Assembly (NCBI RefSeq): GCF_000744815.1
Contig: NZ_JQMQ01000005.1
Coordinates: forward strand, 3,170,055-3,234,054
DNA length: 64,000 bases
From: Phaeacidiphilus oryzae TH49
GTDB taxonomy: Bacteria > Actinomycetota > Actinomycetes > Streptomycetales > Streptomycetaceae
Direction of reading: 5' to 3'
A program made the position numbers and the translations under genes. The notes under the pieces are model-generated. The model was given only the letters and a program-made list of their open reading frames with translations, did not search any database and was not told the origin of the DNA. Position 1 is the stretch's first letter. Each line of letters starts with the position of its first letter. This document shows, one piece after another, positions 1 through 8,963 of the stretch.

Positions 1-400
1 TCATCCCGGCGAGCCCCATCCGGCGGCCGACCCGCTCGACCTCGGCCAGCAGCTGGAGGCCGTAGCCGCGGCCCTGGAAGTCCGGGTGCACCATCAGCCG
101 CTTGAGCAGCCGCCAGTGCGACATCAGCTCGAAGCGCAGATCGGTGACGAAGACCACCGCGGCCAGCCGGCCGGTGCCCGGCTCGCGGCCGATCAGCAGC
201 CGGTCCGGGCCCTCGCCGGCCGCACCGAGCCCGGCGAACTGCCACTCGGCGGTGGGCCGCACCTCCTCCGCCGTGACGGGGGGCACGAAGCCGACCGCCC
301 CGCCCGCGTTGGTCACGTCCGCCCAGAGGGCGGTGACCTCCGCGCGCAGGGCGGGGGTGAGCTCGGGGTCGAGGGTGAAGTCCAGGGGCTGCTGCGACAT
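1..400 (-). CDS. GNAT-family N-acetyltransferase (3' end cut by the window edge)
   Basis: The reading frame starts at ATG 400-398 and runs off the left edge, so 133 codons are visible and the C-terminus is missing. The acetyl-CoA pyrophosphate-binding loop (motif A) is clear: QGRGYG at residues 109-114, preceded by a strand ending MVHP, the classic GNAT layout. The substrate is not predictable. It is transcribed leftwards like mqnE, with about 117 bp between them holding short tandem repeats. The family is sure; the function is not. Confidence 0.85.
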   Translation of the reverse strand, partial: MSQQPLDFTLDPELTPALRAEVTALWADVTNAGGAVGFVPPVTAEEVRPTAEWQFAGLGAAGEGPDRLLIGREPGTGRLAAVVFVTDLRFELMSHWRLLKRLMVHPDFQGRGYGLQLLAEVERVGRRMGLAGM

Positions 401-454
401 GCTGCGAGCCTAACCGCCGGCACCCGCGGGCCCTCCGGGACCTCGGTCCCCGAT

Positions 455-532
455 CGATCGGCCCCGCAGCGGTCGGCTCCGCAACGGTCAGACCGGCATC
501 GGTCAGACCGGCAGCGGTCAGACCCGCATCGG
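455..532. repeat. 15-bp tandem repeats at the 3' end of mqnE
   Basis: Units at 470-484, 485-499, 500-514 and 515-529 follow the pattern CGGTCAGACCGGCAT with a few changes; a degenerate partial unit lies just before. The mqnE stop codon (518-520) is inside the last unit, so the array overlaps the gene's end and fills the gap to the acetyltransferase gene. It looks like a minisatellite; no function is visible. Confidence 0.75.
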
Positions 533-1681
533 CTGCGGGGACTCCCGGCGCGCCGGGTCCGGGCCCTCGTACTCGTTGAGGATCTCGTAGCGGGTGTTGC
601 GCTCCACCGGGCGGAAGCCGGCGTCCCGGATGAGGTCGAGGAGGTCCTCGCGGGACATCTTGTTGGGCGTGCCGAAGCCGTCCGCGTCGTGGGTGATCTT
701 GTACTCGACGACCGAGCCGTCCATGTCGTCCGCGCCGTGGTTGAGCATCACCTGCGCGCCGGCCAGGCCGTGCATCACCCAGAAGACCTTGACGTGCCGG
801 ATGTTGTCGAAGAGCAGCCGGGAGACCGCGAAGGTGCGGATCATCTCGGCCCCGGAGGCCATCGTGGTCCGCGCCTGCAGCTGGTTGCGGATCTTGCCGT
901 CCTTGGAGTCCACGAAGTCGTGCTGGTAGCGCAGCGGGATGAAGACCTGGAAGCCGCCGGTCTCGTCCTGCAGCTCGCGCAGCCGCAGCACGTGGTCCAC
1001 CCGGTGCCGGCGCTCCTCGATGTGGCCGTAGAGCATGGTGGCCGGGGTCTTGAGCCCCTTCTCGTGCGCCAGGCGGTGGATCCGCGACCAGTCCTCCCAG
1101 TGGGTGTCGTGGTCGACGATGTGCTGCCGGACCTCCCAGTCGAAGATCTCCGCCCCGCCGCCGGTCAGCGACTCCAGGCCGGCGTCGATCAGCTCGTCCA
1201 GGATCTCGCTCGCGCCCAGTCCGGAGATCTTCTCGAAGTGGTGGATCTCGGTGGCGGTGAAGGCCTTCAGGGCGACGCCGGGCAGCGCCTCCTTCAGCGC
1301 CCGCAGCGAGCGCGGGTAGTACCGCCAGGGCAGCGTCGGGTGGAGGCCGTTGACGATGTGGAGCTCGGTGAGCCGGTCGTTCTCCATCGCCTTGGCCAGC
1401 CGCACGGCCTCCTCGATGCGCATGGTGTACGCGTCCTTCTCGCCCGGCTTCCGCTGGAACGAGCAGTACGCGCACGAGGCCGTGCACACGTTGGTCATGT
1501 TGAGGTGCCGGTTGACGTTGAAGAAGACGGCGTCGCCGTTCTTCTCGGTCCGCACATGGTGGGCGAGTTCGCCCAGCCAGGCGAGGTCGTCGGTCTCGTA
1601 GAGGGCGATGCCGTCCTCGCGGGTCAGCCGCTCACCGGCGCGGACCTTCTCCTCCAGCTCCCTCTTGAGTCCCGCGTCCAT
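518..1681 (-). CDS. mqnE: Aminodeoxyfutalosine synthase (MqnE), radical SAM enzyme
   Basis: MqnE joins the radical of 3-[(1-carboxyvinyl)oxy]benzoate to the adenosyl group of SAM, giving 6-amino-6-deoxyfutalosine in the futalosine route to menaquinone. The protein is 387 residues. The 4Fe-4S cluster cysteines are C66, C70 and C73 (VCTASCAYC, the CX3CX2C radical-SAM motif), followed by SFQRKPGEKDAYTM, typical of MqnE and the related MqnC. I placed the start at ATG 1681; an in-frame start 14 codons upstream gives a Cys-rich extension unlike the family. UbiX lies 1.6 kb away on the same strand, which is consistent because menaquinone genes and ubiX/ubiD cluster in streptomycetes. The other mqn genes are not in the window. 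Confidence 0.95.
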   Translation of the reverse strand: MDAGLKRELEEKVRAGERLTREDGIALYETDDLAWLGELAHHVRTEKNGDAVFFNVNRHLNMTNVCTASCAYCSFQRKPGEKDAYTMRIEEAVRLAKAMENDRLTELHIVNGLHPTLPWRYYPRSLRALKEALPGVALKAFTATEIHHFEKISGLGASEILDELIDAGLESLTGGGAEIFDWEVRQHIVDHDTHWEDWSRIHRLAHEKGLKTPATMLYGHIEERRHRVDHVLRLRELQDETGGFQVFIPLRYQHDFVDSKDGKIRNQLQARTTMASGAEMIRTFAVSRLLFDNIRHVKVFWVMHGLAGAQVMLNHGADDMDGSVVEYKITHDADGFGTPNKMSREDLLDLIRDAGFRPVERNTRYEILNEYEGPDPARRESPQPMRV

Positions 1682-1727
1682 ACGACCAGCGCCTCCGCAC
1701 GTCCGATTCATCAGATACCGCAAACCG

Positions 1728-2696
1728 CTACGAGGCTACAGCCACCAGCTCCGCCAGCAGCGCCGGGTCGATGTTGCCGCCGCTGACGACGGCCGCGAAG
1801 CGGGCGCCGGGCAGCTCGGCGGCGTGGTGGAGGTAGGCCGCGGTGGTGACCGCGCCGGAGGGCTCGGCGACCAGCCGGCCGCGCCGGGCCAGCACCCCGA
1901 CCGCGTTCCGGATCTCGTCCTCCGTGACGGTGACGAAGTCGTCCACGTACTCCTTGATGTGCGGCCAGTTGAGGAGGCCGACGGCGCTGGTGCGCAGGCC
2001 GTCCGCGATGGTCCTGCGGGTCCTGGCGAACTCCCAGACCGCCCGCTCCCCGGCGCGGAAGCCCTCGGTGGCGTCCGAGGCCAGCTCCGGTTCGACGCCG
2101 ATCACCCGGACCCCCGGCAGCAGCGCCTTCACCGCCGTCGCGACCCCGGAGATCAGGCCGCCGCCGCTCACCGGCACCAGCACCGCGTCCAGCTCCTTGC
2201 CACGGGCGTCCTCGGCGAGCTCGAGCCCGGCCGTGCCCTGCCCCGCGATGATGTACGGATCGTCGTACGGCGGGACCCAGACGTAGCCGTGACGCTCCAT
2301 CAGGTCGCGCGGGGTGGTGTCGCGCTCCTCCAGCGGCACCAGCACCACCTCGGCGCCGAAGGAGCGGGTGTTCTCCACCTTCACGGCGGGCGAGTCGTCC
2401 GGCATGACGATGACCGCCTTGATGCCGAGCTCGCGCGCCGCGTACGCGACCGCCTGGGCGTGGTTGCCGCTGGACTGCGCGACCACACCGCGGGCGCGCT
2501 CCTCCTCGGTGAGAGCGGAGAGCCGGTTGTACGCCCCCCGGATCTTGAACGCGCCGGTGGGCTGGAGGGTCTCCGGCTTGAGGAAGAGGCGGCGCTCGCC
2601 GTCGTCCGCCCACGGGCAGGTCATCAGCGGGGTGCGGACCGCCACCGGCGCGATCCGCTCGGCGGCGGCGCGCAGCTCGTCCAGGCCTATCAGCAC
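1728..2696 (-). CDS. Threonine/serine dehydratase (PLP-dependent, catabolic type)
   Basis: A 322-residue fold-type II PLP enzyme. The Schiff-base lysine is K51 in GAFKIRGAYN, the substrate loop is SSGNHAQ (75-81) and the phosphate loop is SGGGLISG (177-184). It lacks the C-terminal ACT regulatory domain of biosynthetic IlvA, so catabolic deamination of threonine or serine to the 2-oxo acid is likely; serine racemase or hydroxyaspartate dehydratase belong to the same family and cannot be excluded. It starts with GTG, 6 bp after the stop of the Lrp-type gene, so the two form an operon, with the regulator probably sensing an amino acid that the enzyme degrades. Confidence 0.85.
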   Translation of the reverse strand: MLIGLDELRAAAERIAPVAVRTPLMTCPWADDGERRLFLKPETLQPTGAFKIRGAYNRLSALTEEERARGVVAQSSGNHAQAVAYAARELGIKAVIVMPDDSPAVKVENTRSFGAEVVLVPLEERDTTPRDLMERHGYVWVPPYDDPYIIAGQGTAGLELAEDARGKELDAVLVPVSGGGLISGVATAVKALLPGVRVIGVEPELASDATEGFRAGERAVWEFARTRRTIADGLRTSAVGLLNWPHIKEYVDDFVTVTEDEIRNAVGVLARRGRLVAEPSGAVTTAAYLHHAAELPGARFAAVVSGGNIDPALLAELVAVAS

Positions 2697-2702
2697 GGGC
2701 GG

Positions 2703-3158
2703 TCAGTCCTCCTCGGGAAGTTCGTTGACGCGGTTCTCCCACTTGGTGGAGAGCACCACGGTGGTCCTGGTCCGGGAGACGCCCTTGGTCAGCGACAGGC
2801 TCCGCACCACCGCTTCCAGCCCGTCCACGTCGGCCACCCGGGCCTTGAGCATGTACGAGTCCTCGCCGGCGATGAACCAGCAGTCCTCGATCTCGCGGAG
2901 ATCGCTCAGCCGGACCGCGACCTCCTCGTGGTCGGCGGCGTCCGAGAGCTGCAGTCCGATCAGCGCGGTGACGCCGAAGCCGAGCGAGGCCGGGTCGACC
3001 TCGGCCCGGTAGCCGGTGATCACCCCGGCCTGCTCCAGGCGGTTGATCCGATCGGTGACGCTCGGCCCGGACAGCCCGACCAGCCGGCCCAGCTCCGCGT
3101 AGGAGGCCCGGCCGTTCTCCCGGAGAGCCTGGATGAGCTGCCTGTCCACCGCGTCCAT
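2703..3158 (-). CDS. Lrp/AsnC-family transcriptional regulator
   Basis: A 151-residue protein with an N-terminal winged HTH (MDAVDRQLIQAL, then SYAELGRLVGLSGPSVTDRI) and a C-terminal RAM (Lrp_AsnC) ligand domain, the normal feast/famine regulator size. I chose ATG 3158 because family members begin with the DxxDRQLI helix; a start ten codons upstream is possible. It is co-transcribed with the downstream dehydratase, and the 97-bp gap to ubiX should hold the promoter. Likely role: amino-acid-responsive control of the dehydratase and of itself. Confidence 0.9.
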   Translation of the reverse strand: MDAVDRQLIQALRENGRASYAELGRLVGLSGPSVTDRINRLEQAGVITGYRAEVDPASLGFGVTALIGLQLSDAADHEEVAVRLSDLREIEDCWFIAGEDSYMLKARVADVDGLEAVVRSLSLTKGVSRTRTTVVLSTKWENRVNELPEED

Positions 3159-3285
3159 GTACCTGTGCGCCTTCCGATCGTCGGGCAATCCGGCCGAAGA
3201 TATCCGGAATCGAAGACTCCCAGCAGAAACGTGCCCTGGTATCGAGGAAAGATACCGCGAGCGGCGGCCCCACGAGTGACCGGGG

Positions 3286-3939
3286 TCACTCCGCCCGGGC
3301 TACCCGGGCCTCGCCGAGCTCCCCGCTCCAGCGCCGGTAGAGGCCGTGCGGGACGCCGGCCGCGTCCAGCACCCGGCCGGCCACGAAGTCCACCAGCTCC
3401 TGTGCGGTCGAGCCGCCGGCGTAGAAGCCGGGCGAGGCGGGCAGCACGACGGCGCCCTCGTCGTGGAGCGCGACGAGCTGCCGCAGGGTCACCCCGCTGA
3501 GCGGGGTCTCGCGGAGGCAGACCACCAGGCGGCGGCGCTCCTTGAGGGTGACGCTGGCCGCGCGCTGGAGCAGGTCCTTCGACAGGCCGAGGGCGATGCC
3601 GGCGACGGCGGCGGTGCTGGCCGGGACCACGATCATGCCCTTGGCCGGGTACGAGCCGGAGGACGGGCCGGCGGCGAGGTCGCCCGCCGGGTGGTAGCGG
3701 ACGGCGTCGTCCAGCGCGTCCTCCTTCCGGCCCAGCCAGGCGGCGAGGTCCTCGCGCCAGTGGGCGTCGCGGAAGGGGCGTCCCGTCTCGTCGATGAGGG
3801 TGAGCCGGGCGGCGCGGCTGACGACGAGGTCGACGCTCTCGCCGGCGTCCAGCAGCCCGTTGATCGTCGCCGCGGCGTAGGGCGTCCCGGACGCGCCGGA
3901 CACCCCGACGACCCAGGGTTCTCGCTGCTCTTCTCCCAC
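3286..3939 (-). CDS. ubiX: UbiX-family flavin prenyltransferase
   Basis: The 217-residue protein makes prenylated FMN, the cofactor of UbiD-type decarboxylases. The N-terminal GVSGASGTPYA (phosphate loop) and the block VVPASTAAVAGIALGLSKDLLQRAASV with KERRRLVVCLRETPLSGV match the FMN- and prenyl-phosphate-binding parts of UbiX/Pad1; length is usual. In streptomycetes this gene sits among menaquinone genes, where the partner decarboxylase acts late in the futalosine route; mqnE lies 1.6 kb downstream. The UbiD partner is not in the window. The N-terminal GEEQREP before the Rossmann strand is ordinary. Confidence 0.93.
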   Translation of the reverse strand: MGEEQREPWVVGVSGASGTPYAAATINGLLDAGESVDLVVSRAARLTLIDETGRPFRDAHWREDLAAWLGRKEDALDDAVRYHPAGDLAAGPSSGSYPAKGMIVVPASTAAVAGIALGLSKDLLQRAASVTLKERRRLVVCLRETPLSGVTLRQLVALHDEGAVVLPASPGFYAGGSTAQELVDFVAGRVLDAAGVPHGLYRRWSGELGEARVARAE

Positions 3940-4005
3940 CCACCCACCCTATGCGCTCCCACGCGGGGGGCTACCGCCCCGGCCCCGGCGCCGCAGGCGC
4001 AGCTA

Positions 4006-4133
4006 GGGGCGCGGGGAACTGCGCGGCCGACCCGCAACGGCCCCGCACCCGGCAGCGGAGTCCGGGCTGCAACCCGGTAGCCGCTCCCGGCTGCAGCGCC
4101 GTAGACGCCCGGGCGCGCAGTTCCCCGCGCCCC
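4006..4133. repeat. Inverted pair of the streptomycete GGGGCGCGGGGAACTGCGCG repeat
   Basis: GGGGCGCGGGGAACTGCGCG stands at 4006-4025 and its exact reverse complement at 4114-4133, 88 bp apart. Transcribed either way, it can form a 20-bp stem. The same core occurs in three direct copies at 28.3-28.55 kb. This family is common between genes in Streptomyces genomes; its role is unknown, though its place between the 3' end of groEL and the 5' end of ubiX suggests transcript-end or mRNA-stability effects. Confidence 0.85.
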
Positions 4134-4177
4134 CGACGCGGCCCTTCGGGCCTACTGCCGAGGCGGCCCGGGAAAGG

Positions 4178-4214
4178 CCGAAGGCGGCCCCCCGCCCAGG
4201 GGGACCGCCTTCGG
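4178..4214 (-). terminator. Hairpin downstream of groEL
   Basis: CCGAAGGCGG (4178-4187) pairs with CCGCCTTCGG (4205-4214), and the C-run and G-run inside extend the stem. It lies 39 bp past the groEL stop in the direction of groEL transcription. There is no clear T-run, as is usual for high-GC actinobacterial terminators. Confidence 0.6.
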
Positions 4215-4252
4215 ACTGGTGGAACCGTCCGGTCCTTCGCGGAAGCGAGGGA

Positions 4253-5980
<1,728 letters not shown>

Positions 5981-5996
5981 TCACCTTCCCGGCCCT

Positions 5997-6023
5997 TTGT
6001 CACTCTCACTGCGTGAGTGCTAA
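5997..6023 (-). promoter_or_regulatory. CIRCE operator 1 (HrcA site) of groEL
   Basis: TTGTCACTC-N9-GAGTGCTAA, a one-base variant of the canonical TTAGCACTC-N9-GAGTGCTAA; the spacer is exactly 9 bp. It lies 122 bp upstream of the groEL start codon. HrcA binding here is established for this element in other bacteria. Confidence 0.93.
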
Positions 6024-6032
6024 CGCCAATGA

Positions 6033-6059
6033 TTAGCACTCGCCCCCACTGAGTGCAAG
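6033..6059 (-). promoter_or_regulatory. CIRCE operator 2 (HrcA site) of groEL
   Basis: TTAGCACTC-N9-GAGTGCAAG: perfect left arm, right arm two bases off. It begins exactly 9 bp after CIRCE 1, so the four half-sites are spaced evenly at 18 bp, and the inner two also make an inverted pair (GAGTGCTAA-N9-TTAGCACTC). Confidence 0.88.
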
Positions 6060-6187
6060 CGTCTACGAAGAAGTTGAGCCCCGGGGGCTCAGGGCACCCC
6101 GTCGGCGACCCCCCCCCCGGCCGAGCGCCGGTCCACCCCGGCCGAGCGCCGCCCGAGCGCCGGACGACCGCGCGCCCCCGAGCATGT

Positions 6188-6228
6188 CCGAGGCCCGCCG
6201 CCTCCGGGTGGGAGACGGCGGGCCTCGG
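6188..6228 (-). terminator. Terminator hairpin after the cold-shock gene
   Basis: CCGAGGCCCGCCG (6188-6200) and CGGCGGGCCTCGG (6216-6228) form a perfect 13-bp stem with a 15-nt loop, about 120 bp past the csp stop codon in its transcription direction. Confidence 0.75.
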
Positions 6229-6345
6229 AAAGACCACATAGAGCTGCACCAGGCCCCGCGACGCGGGGATCGGCTGAGCAGCGGGTCCTGCTAATCAGCG
6301 TTCGCCGACTGAAGAGGTGATTTCGGCCGACTTACGAACCGAACC

Positions 6346-6549
6346 TCAGGCGAGCACGCGGACCATGTCCGCCTGCGGCCCCTTCTGACCCTGCGAGATC
6401 TCGAACTCGACCCGCTGGCCCTCGTCGAGCGAACGGTAGCCGTCCATCTGGATCGCGCTGTAGTGGACGAACACGTCCGCCCCACCGTCGACCGCGATGA
6501 AGCCGTACCCCTTCTCCGCGTTGAACCACTTGACGGTGCCCTGAGCCAT
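6346..6549 (-). CDS. Cold-shock protein (CspA family)
   Basis: A 67-residue single cold-shock domain protein that binds single-stranded RNA/DNA as a chaperone. RNP1 is KGYGFI (13-18) and RNP2 is VFVHY (26-30). The start is ATG 6549: [14 protein letters not shown] is the usual N-terminus, and an AGGGGAG ribosome-binding site sits just upstream; an in-frame start 15 codons earlier adds residues foreign to the family. It is monocistronic between groEL and the thrC transcript. About 500 bp of AT-richer DNA upstream is long enough for the extended leader usual in cold-shock genes. Confidence 0.96.
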   Translation of the reverse strand: MAQGTVKWFNAEKGYGFIAVDGGADVFVHYSAIQMDGYRSLDEGQRVEFEISQGQKGPQADMVRVLA

Positions 6550-7017
6550 TCCGAACTCCCCTAGTGCTGGCCCTTTCACGGATCCGCACTGCACGGACCC
6601 GGGCTGGCTCGCCGATCAACCGGCTCGTCCGGAAGGGCTCCGAACTACGCACGGTTCCCGCGATGCACCGCGCGAACCGGGCCGCCGCAGCGGAGACCGG
6701 AGTGCGCCGAGCGCGCCAACCGCCGCCGAATGTATCCGCATCGATGCCCTGTGCAACAGGCCATAACGGCGAGAAATTATGAGAGCGCAAAAAGGGTCAG
6801 CCGACAGCAGAAGACGACAAACCGCCACATATCAGGCCGGGCAAAAGGGATCAGCGGGGCGATTTTGAGCTCGCCTCGCGACGAAATCTGTCGGGGTTCC
6901 GTCAGCAGCACCCGCGGGCGCCGGGGAAGGGACTCTCACCGGTCTCAGCTCGTGGGATCCGTGGGGCTGAAACGCATTCCGGTGACTTCCGGCGACCTCG
7001 TTGACTCTACAACGAAA
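6550..7017 (-). other. Upstream region of the cold-shock gene (no gene)
   Basis: I see no credible coding frame. The part 6730-6890 is much more AT-rich than its surroundings, as expected for a promoter and structured leader; a CATAAT hexamer on the minus strand (6779-6784) is a possible -10 without a good -35. The right end abuts the terminator of the thrC operon. Confidence 0.5.
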
Positions 7018-7041
7018 GACCCGGCCCACTCGGACCGGGTC
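7018..7041 (-). terminator. Rho-independent terminator of the thrC operon
   Basis: On the minus strand GACCCGG (complement of 7035-7041) and CCGGGTC (complement of 7018-7024) form a 7-bp stem with a 10-nt loop, followed by TTTCGTTG, a short T-rich tail. It is 21 bp past the stop of the sulfur-carrier gene. Confidence 0.75.
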
Positions 7042-7062
7042 CTTCGCTGGGAAAAGCCGTAA

Positions 7063-7341
7063 TCAGCAGCCGCCGGCGACCGCGGGGATGATCGAGACGT
7101 TGCCGCCGTCGGCGACCGCGGTGTCCAGCCCCTCCGCGAAGCGCACGTCGTCGTCGTTGACGTAGACGTTCACGAAGCGGCGCAGCTTGCCCTGGTCGTC
7201 CAGGATCCGGGCGCGGATGCCGGTGTGGTCGGCCTCCAGCGCGTCGAGGACCTCGGCGAGGGTCTTGCCCTCGGCGGCCACCTCGGCCGCGCCCCCGGTG
7301 TAGGTGCGCAGGATGGTCGGGATGCGGACGGTGACGCTCAT
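7063..7341 (-). CDS. MoaD/ThiS-family sulfur carrier protein (CysO-like) with a C-terminal Gly-Gly-Cys
   Basis: A 92-residue ubiquitin-like protein. The closest family is the CysO carrier of actinobacteria, whose C-terminal glycine thiocarboxylate gives sulfur to O-phosphoserine in CysM-dependent cysteine synthesis. The body (VRIPTILRTYTGG..., VNVYVNDDDVRF) and the end SIIPAVAGG fit. The odd point is one extra codon: the protein ends GGC, not GG, so it needs C-terminal trimming by a Mec-type JAMM protease before thiocarboxylation. Its ATG overlaps the thrC stop (ATGA), so the two are translationally coupled. cysM and mec are not in the window. Confidence 0.85.
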   Translation of the reverse strand: MSVTVRIPTILRTYTGGAAEVAAEGKTLAEVLDALEADHTGIRARILDDQGKLRRFVNVYVNDDDVRFAEGLDTAVADGGNVSIIPAVAGGC

Positions 7342-8627
7342 GCGAGGCCTGCCTCTCGGAACGAGTCAAGGGTGGGGCGGATGATCGCGGTCGGACGGGC
7401 CTTGTCCGCGACCGCGTCGAGGGTCTTGAGGCCGTCGCCGGTGTTGAGCACCACGGTCTCGGCGGCGGGGTCCAGCTGACCGCTCTTCAGCAGCTTGCGC
7501 AGGACGCCGACGGTGACGCCACCGGCGGTCTCGGCGAAGATGCCCTCGGTGCGGGCCAGCAGCCGGATGGCGTCCACCACCTCGTCGTCGTTCACGTCCT
7601 CCACCGCGCCGCCGGTGCGGCGGGCGATGTCCAGGACGTACGGGCCGTCGGCCGGGTTGCCGATGGCCAGCGACTTGGCGATGGTGTCCGGCTTCTGCGG
7701 GCGGACCACGTCGTGGCCCGCCTTGAAGGCGACCGAGACCGGGGAGCAGCCGGTGGCCTGGGCGCCGAAGATCTTGTACGGCTTGTCCTCCACCAGGCCG
7801 ACCTCGATGAGCTCCTTGAGCCCCTTGTCGATCTTGGTGAGCTGGGAGCCGGAGGCGATCGGGATGACGATCTGGTCCGGCAGCCGCCAGCCGAGCTGCT
7901 CGCAGATCTCGTAGGCCAGGGTCTTGGAGCCCTCGCCGTAGTAAGGGCGGAGGTTGACGTTGACGAAGCCCCAGCCCTCGCCGGCCGGGTCGCCGATCAG
8001 CTCCGAGCAGAAGCGGTTCACATCGTCGTAGTTGCCCTCGATGCCGACCAGCTCGCCGCCGTAGACCGCGGCCATCACGACCTTGCCGGCCTCCAGGTCG
8101 TGCGGGATGAAGACGCAGGAGCGCAGCCCGGTGCGGGCCGCGGCGGCGCCCACCGCGCCGGCCAGGTTGCCGGTGGAGGAGCAGGAGAGGGTGGTGAAGC
8201 CGAAGGTGCGGGCGGCCTGCACGGCGATCGCCACCACCCGGTCCTTGAAGGAGTGGGTGGGGTTCCCGGAGTCGTCCTTGACGTGCAGCCCGCCGGTGAT
8301 GCCCAGCTCGCGGGCCAGGTTGTCGGCCTTGACCAGCTTGGTCCAGCCGGGGTTGAGGCTGGGCTGCCCGGCGACGTCCGCCGGGACCGGCAGCAGCGGG
8401 GCGTACCGCCAGATGTTGGTGGGGCCGGCCTCGATCCGGGCGCGCAGCGCCTCGGGGTCGCCGGTCGGCAGCTCGTAGGCGATCTCCAGCGGGCCGAAGC
8501 ACTCCAGGCACGCGAAGGAGGGGCCGAGCGGGAAGCGGGCTCCGCACTCGCGACAGGAGAGCGCGACGGCGGGACCGAAGTCGGGGGTGTCGGTGGAAGT
8601 GTTGGCGTCAGCAGTCTGCGCAGCCAT
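7338..8627 (-). CDS. thrC: Threonine synthase
   Basis: The enzyme converts O-phosphohomoserine to threonine with PLP. The protein has 429 residues; the PLP lysine lies in THSFKDR, the substrate loop in SSTGNLAGA, and the phosphate-binding part in IASGSQLTK. An N-terminal zinc-ribbon-like CRECG...CLECFG pair (about residues 25-45) is typical of actinobacterial ThrC. A SAM-I riboswitch directly precedes it, tying expression to SAM level at the homoserine branch point between threonine and methionine. It overlaps the sulfur-carrier gene by 4 bp. Confidence 0.96.
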   Translation of the reverse strand: MAAQTADANTSTDTPDFGPAVALSCRECGARFPLGPSFACLECFGPLEIAYELPTGDPEALRARIEAGPTNIWRYAPLLPVPADVAGQPSLNPGWTKLVKADNLARELGITGGLHVKDDSGNPTHSFKDRVVAIAVQAARTFGFTTLSCSSTGNLAGAVGAAAARTGLRSCVFIPHDLEAGKVVMAAVYGGELVGIEGNYDDVNRFCSELIGDPAGEGWGFVNVNLRPYYGEGSKTLAYEICEQLGWRLPDQIVIPIASGSQLTKIDKGLKELIEVGLVEDKPYKIFGAQATGCSPVSVAFKAGHDVVRPQKPDTIAKSLAIGNPADGPYVLDIARRTGGAVEDVNDDEVVDAIRLLARTEGIFAETAGGVTVGVLRKLLKSGQLDPAAETVVLNTGDGLKTLDAVADKARPTAIIRPTLDSFREAGLA

Positions 8628-8647
8628 GAACGGCGAGGCCCTCTCTC

Positions 8648-8784
8648 CTCATCTTCCCTGCGACGGCTTTCGCCGCAGGACGGACTTGGCACCTTCCCCG
8701 CCGGGGGCCGCGCCGTGGCTGGGCGGACCGGCTGGAGGGTTGCCGGGGCTTCAACGGGCCGTTCCCTCTGCCCCTCTGGATGAG
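8648..8784 (-). promoter_or_regulatory. SAM-I (S-box) riboswitch upstream of thrC
   Basis: Read on the minus strand, the aptamer core is intact: P1 CUCAUC (8784-8779) pairs with GAUGAG (8653-8648); between them are the conserved CAGAGGGGCAGAGGGA, GGCCCGUUGAAGCCCC, GGCAACC and GGUGCCAAGUCC segments and a P4 hairpin CUGCGGCGAAAGCCGUCGCAG. The 3' strand of P1 runs into a GAGGAGAGAGG purine tract that ends about 12 nt before the thrC AUG, so ligand-stabilised P1 would cover the upstream part of the Shine-Dalgarno region. This points to translational OFF control by SAM. Confidence 0.94.
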
Positions 8785-8963
8785 CTCTATGGCGTTGAAT
8801 CTCCCCTGCCGCGGAAGTACCGCGGCGGGTCAACGCGTTTGTCACAGGAGGACCGTCCCGGTCACGGGCCGGATGCCTCCCTCGTCCATGACTGTAACGG
8901 ACGTCCCGCATCCTGTTCATAGACGTCCGGAACGCGAGATCGATCACACGCGGGAGTGGAGCA
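8785..8963. promoter_or_regulatory. Divergent promoter region thrC / gpgS
   Basis: Holds the thrC promoter on the left and the gpgS leader on the right. A minus-strand TTGACC (complement of 8827-8832) could be a -35. CGGACGT (8898-8904) and ACGTCCG (8923-8929) form an inverted repeat ahead of gpgS, a possible operator. No gene is visible. Confidence 0.45.

Larger units (their letters stand above)
3940..4252. other. Intergenic region between ubiX and groEL with a long inverted repeat
   Basis: No gene is visible. The stretch holds two facing copies of the GGGGCGCGGGGAACTGCGCG repeat (listed separately) and, next to groEL, a terminator-like hairpin. Between the repeat arms are shorter motifs (GCTGCAACCC, CGGCAGCGG) that recur in the repeat cluster at 28.3-28.55 kb. 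Confidence 0.7.

Noticed and set aside
86-1786. Long Arg/Val/Gly-rich frames opposite mqnE and many other genes (also 4457-6016, 16869-19319, 36845-39604, 37465-40047)
   Set aside because: They are antisense or off-frame shadows of real genes, caused by high GC; they have no domain-like sequence and no start sites.
4006-4133. Insertion sequence remnant
   Set aside because: No transposase fragment, no target duplication; only the repeat core is shared with the other locus.
6015-6041. Third HrcA site formed by the inner half-sites
   Set aside because: The arms are in reverse order to CIRCE (GAGTGCTAA first), so it is a by-product of the tandem arrangement.
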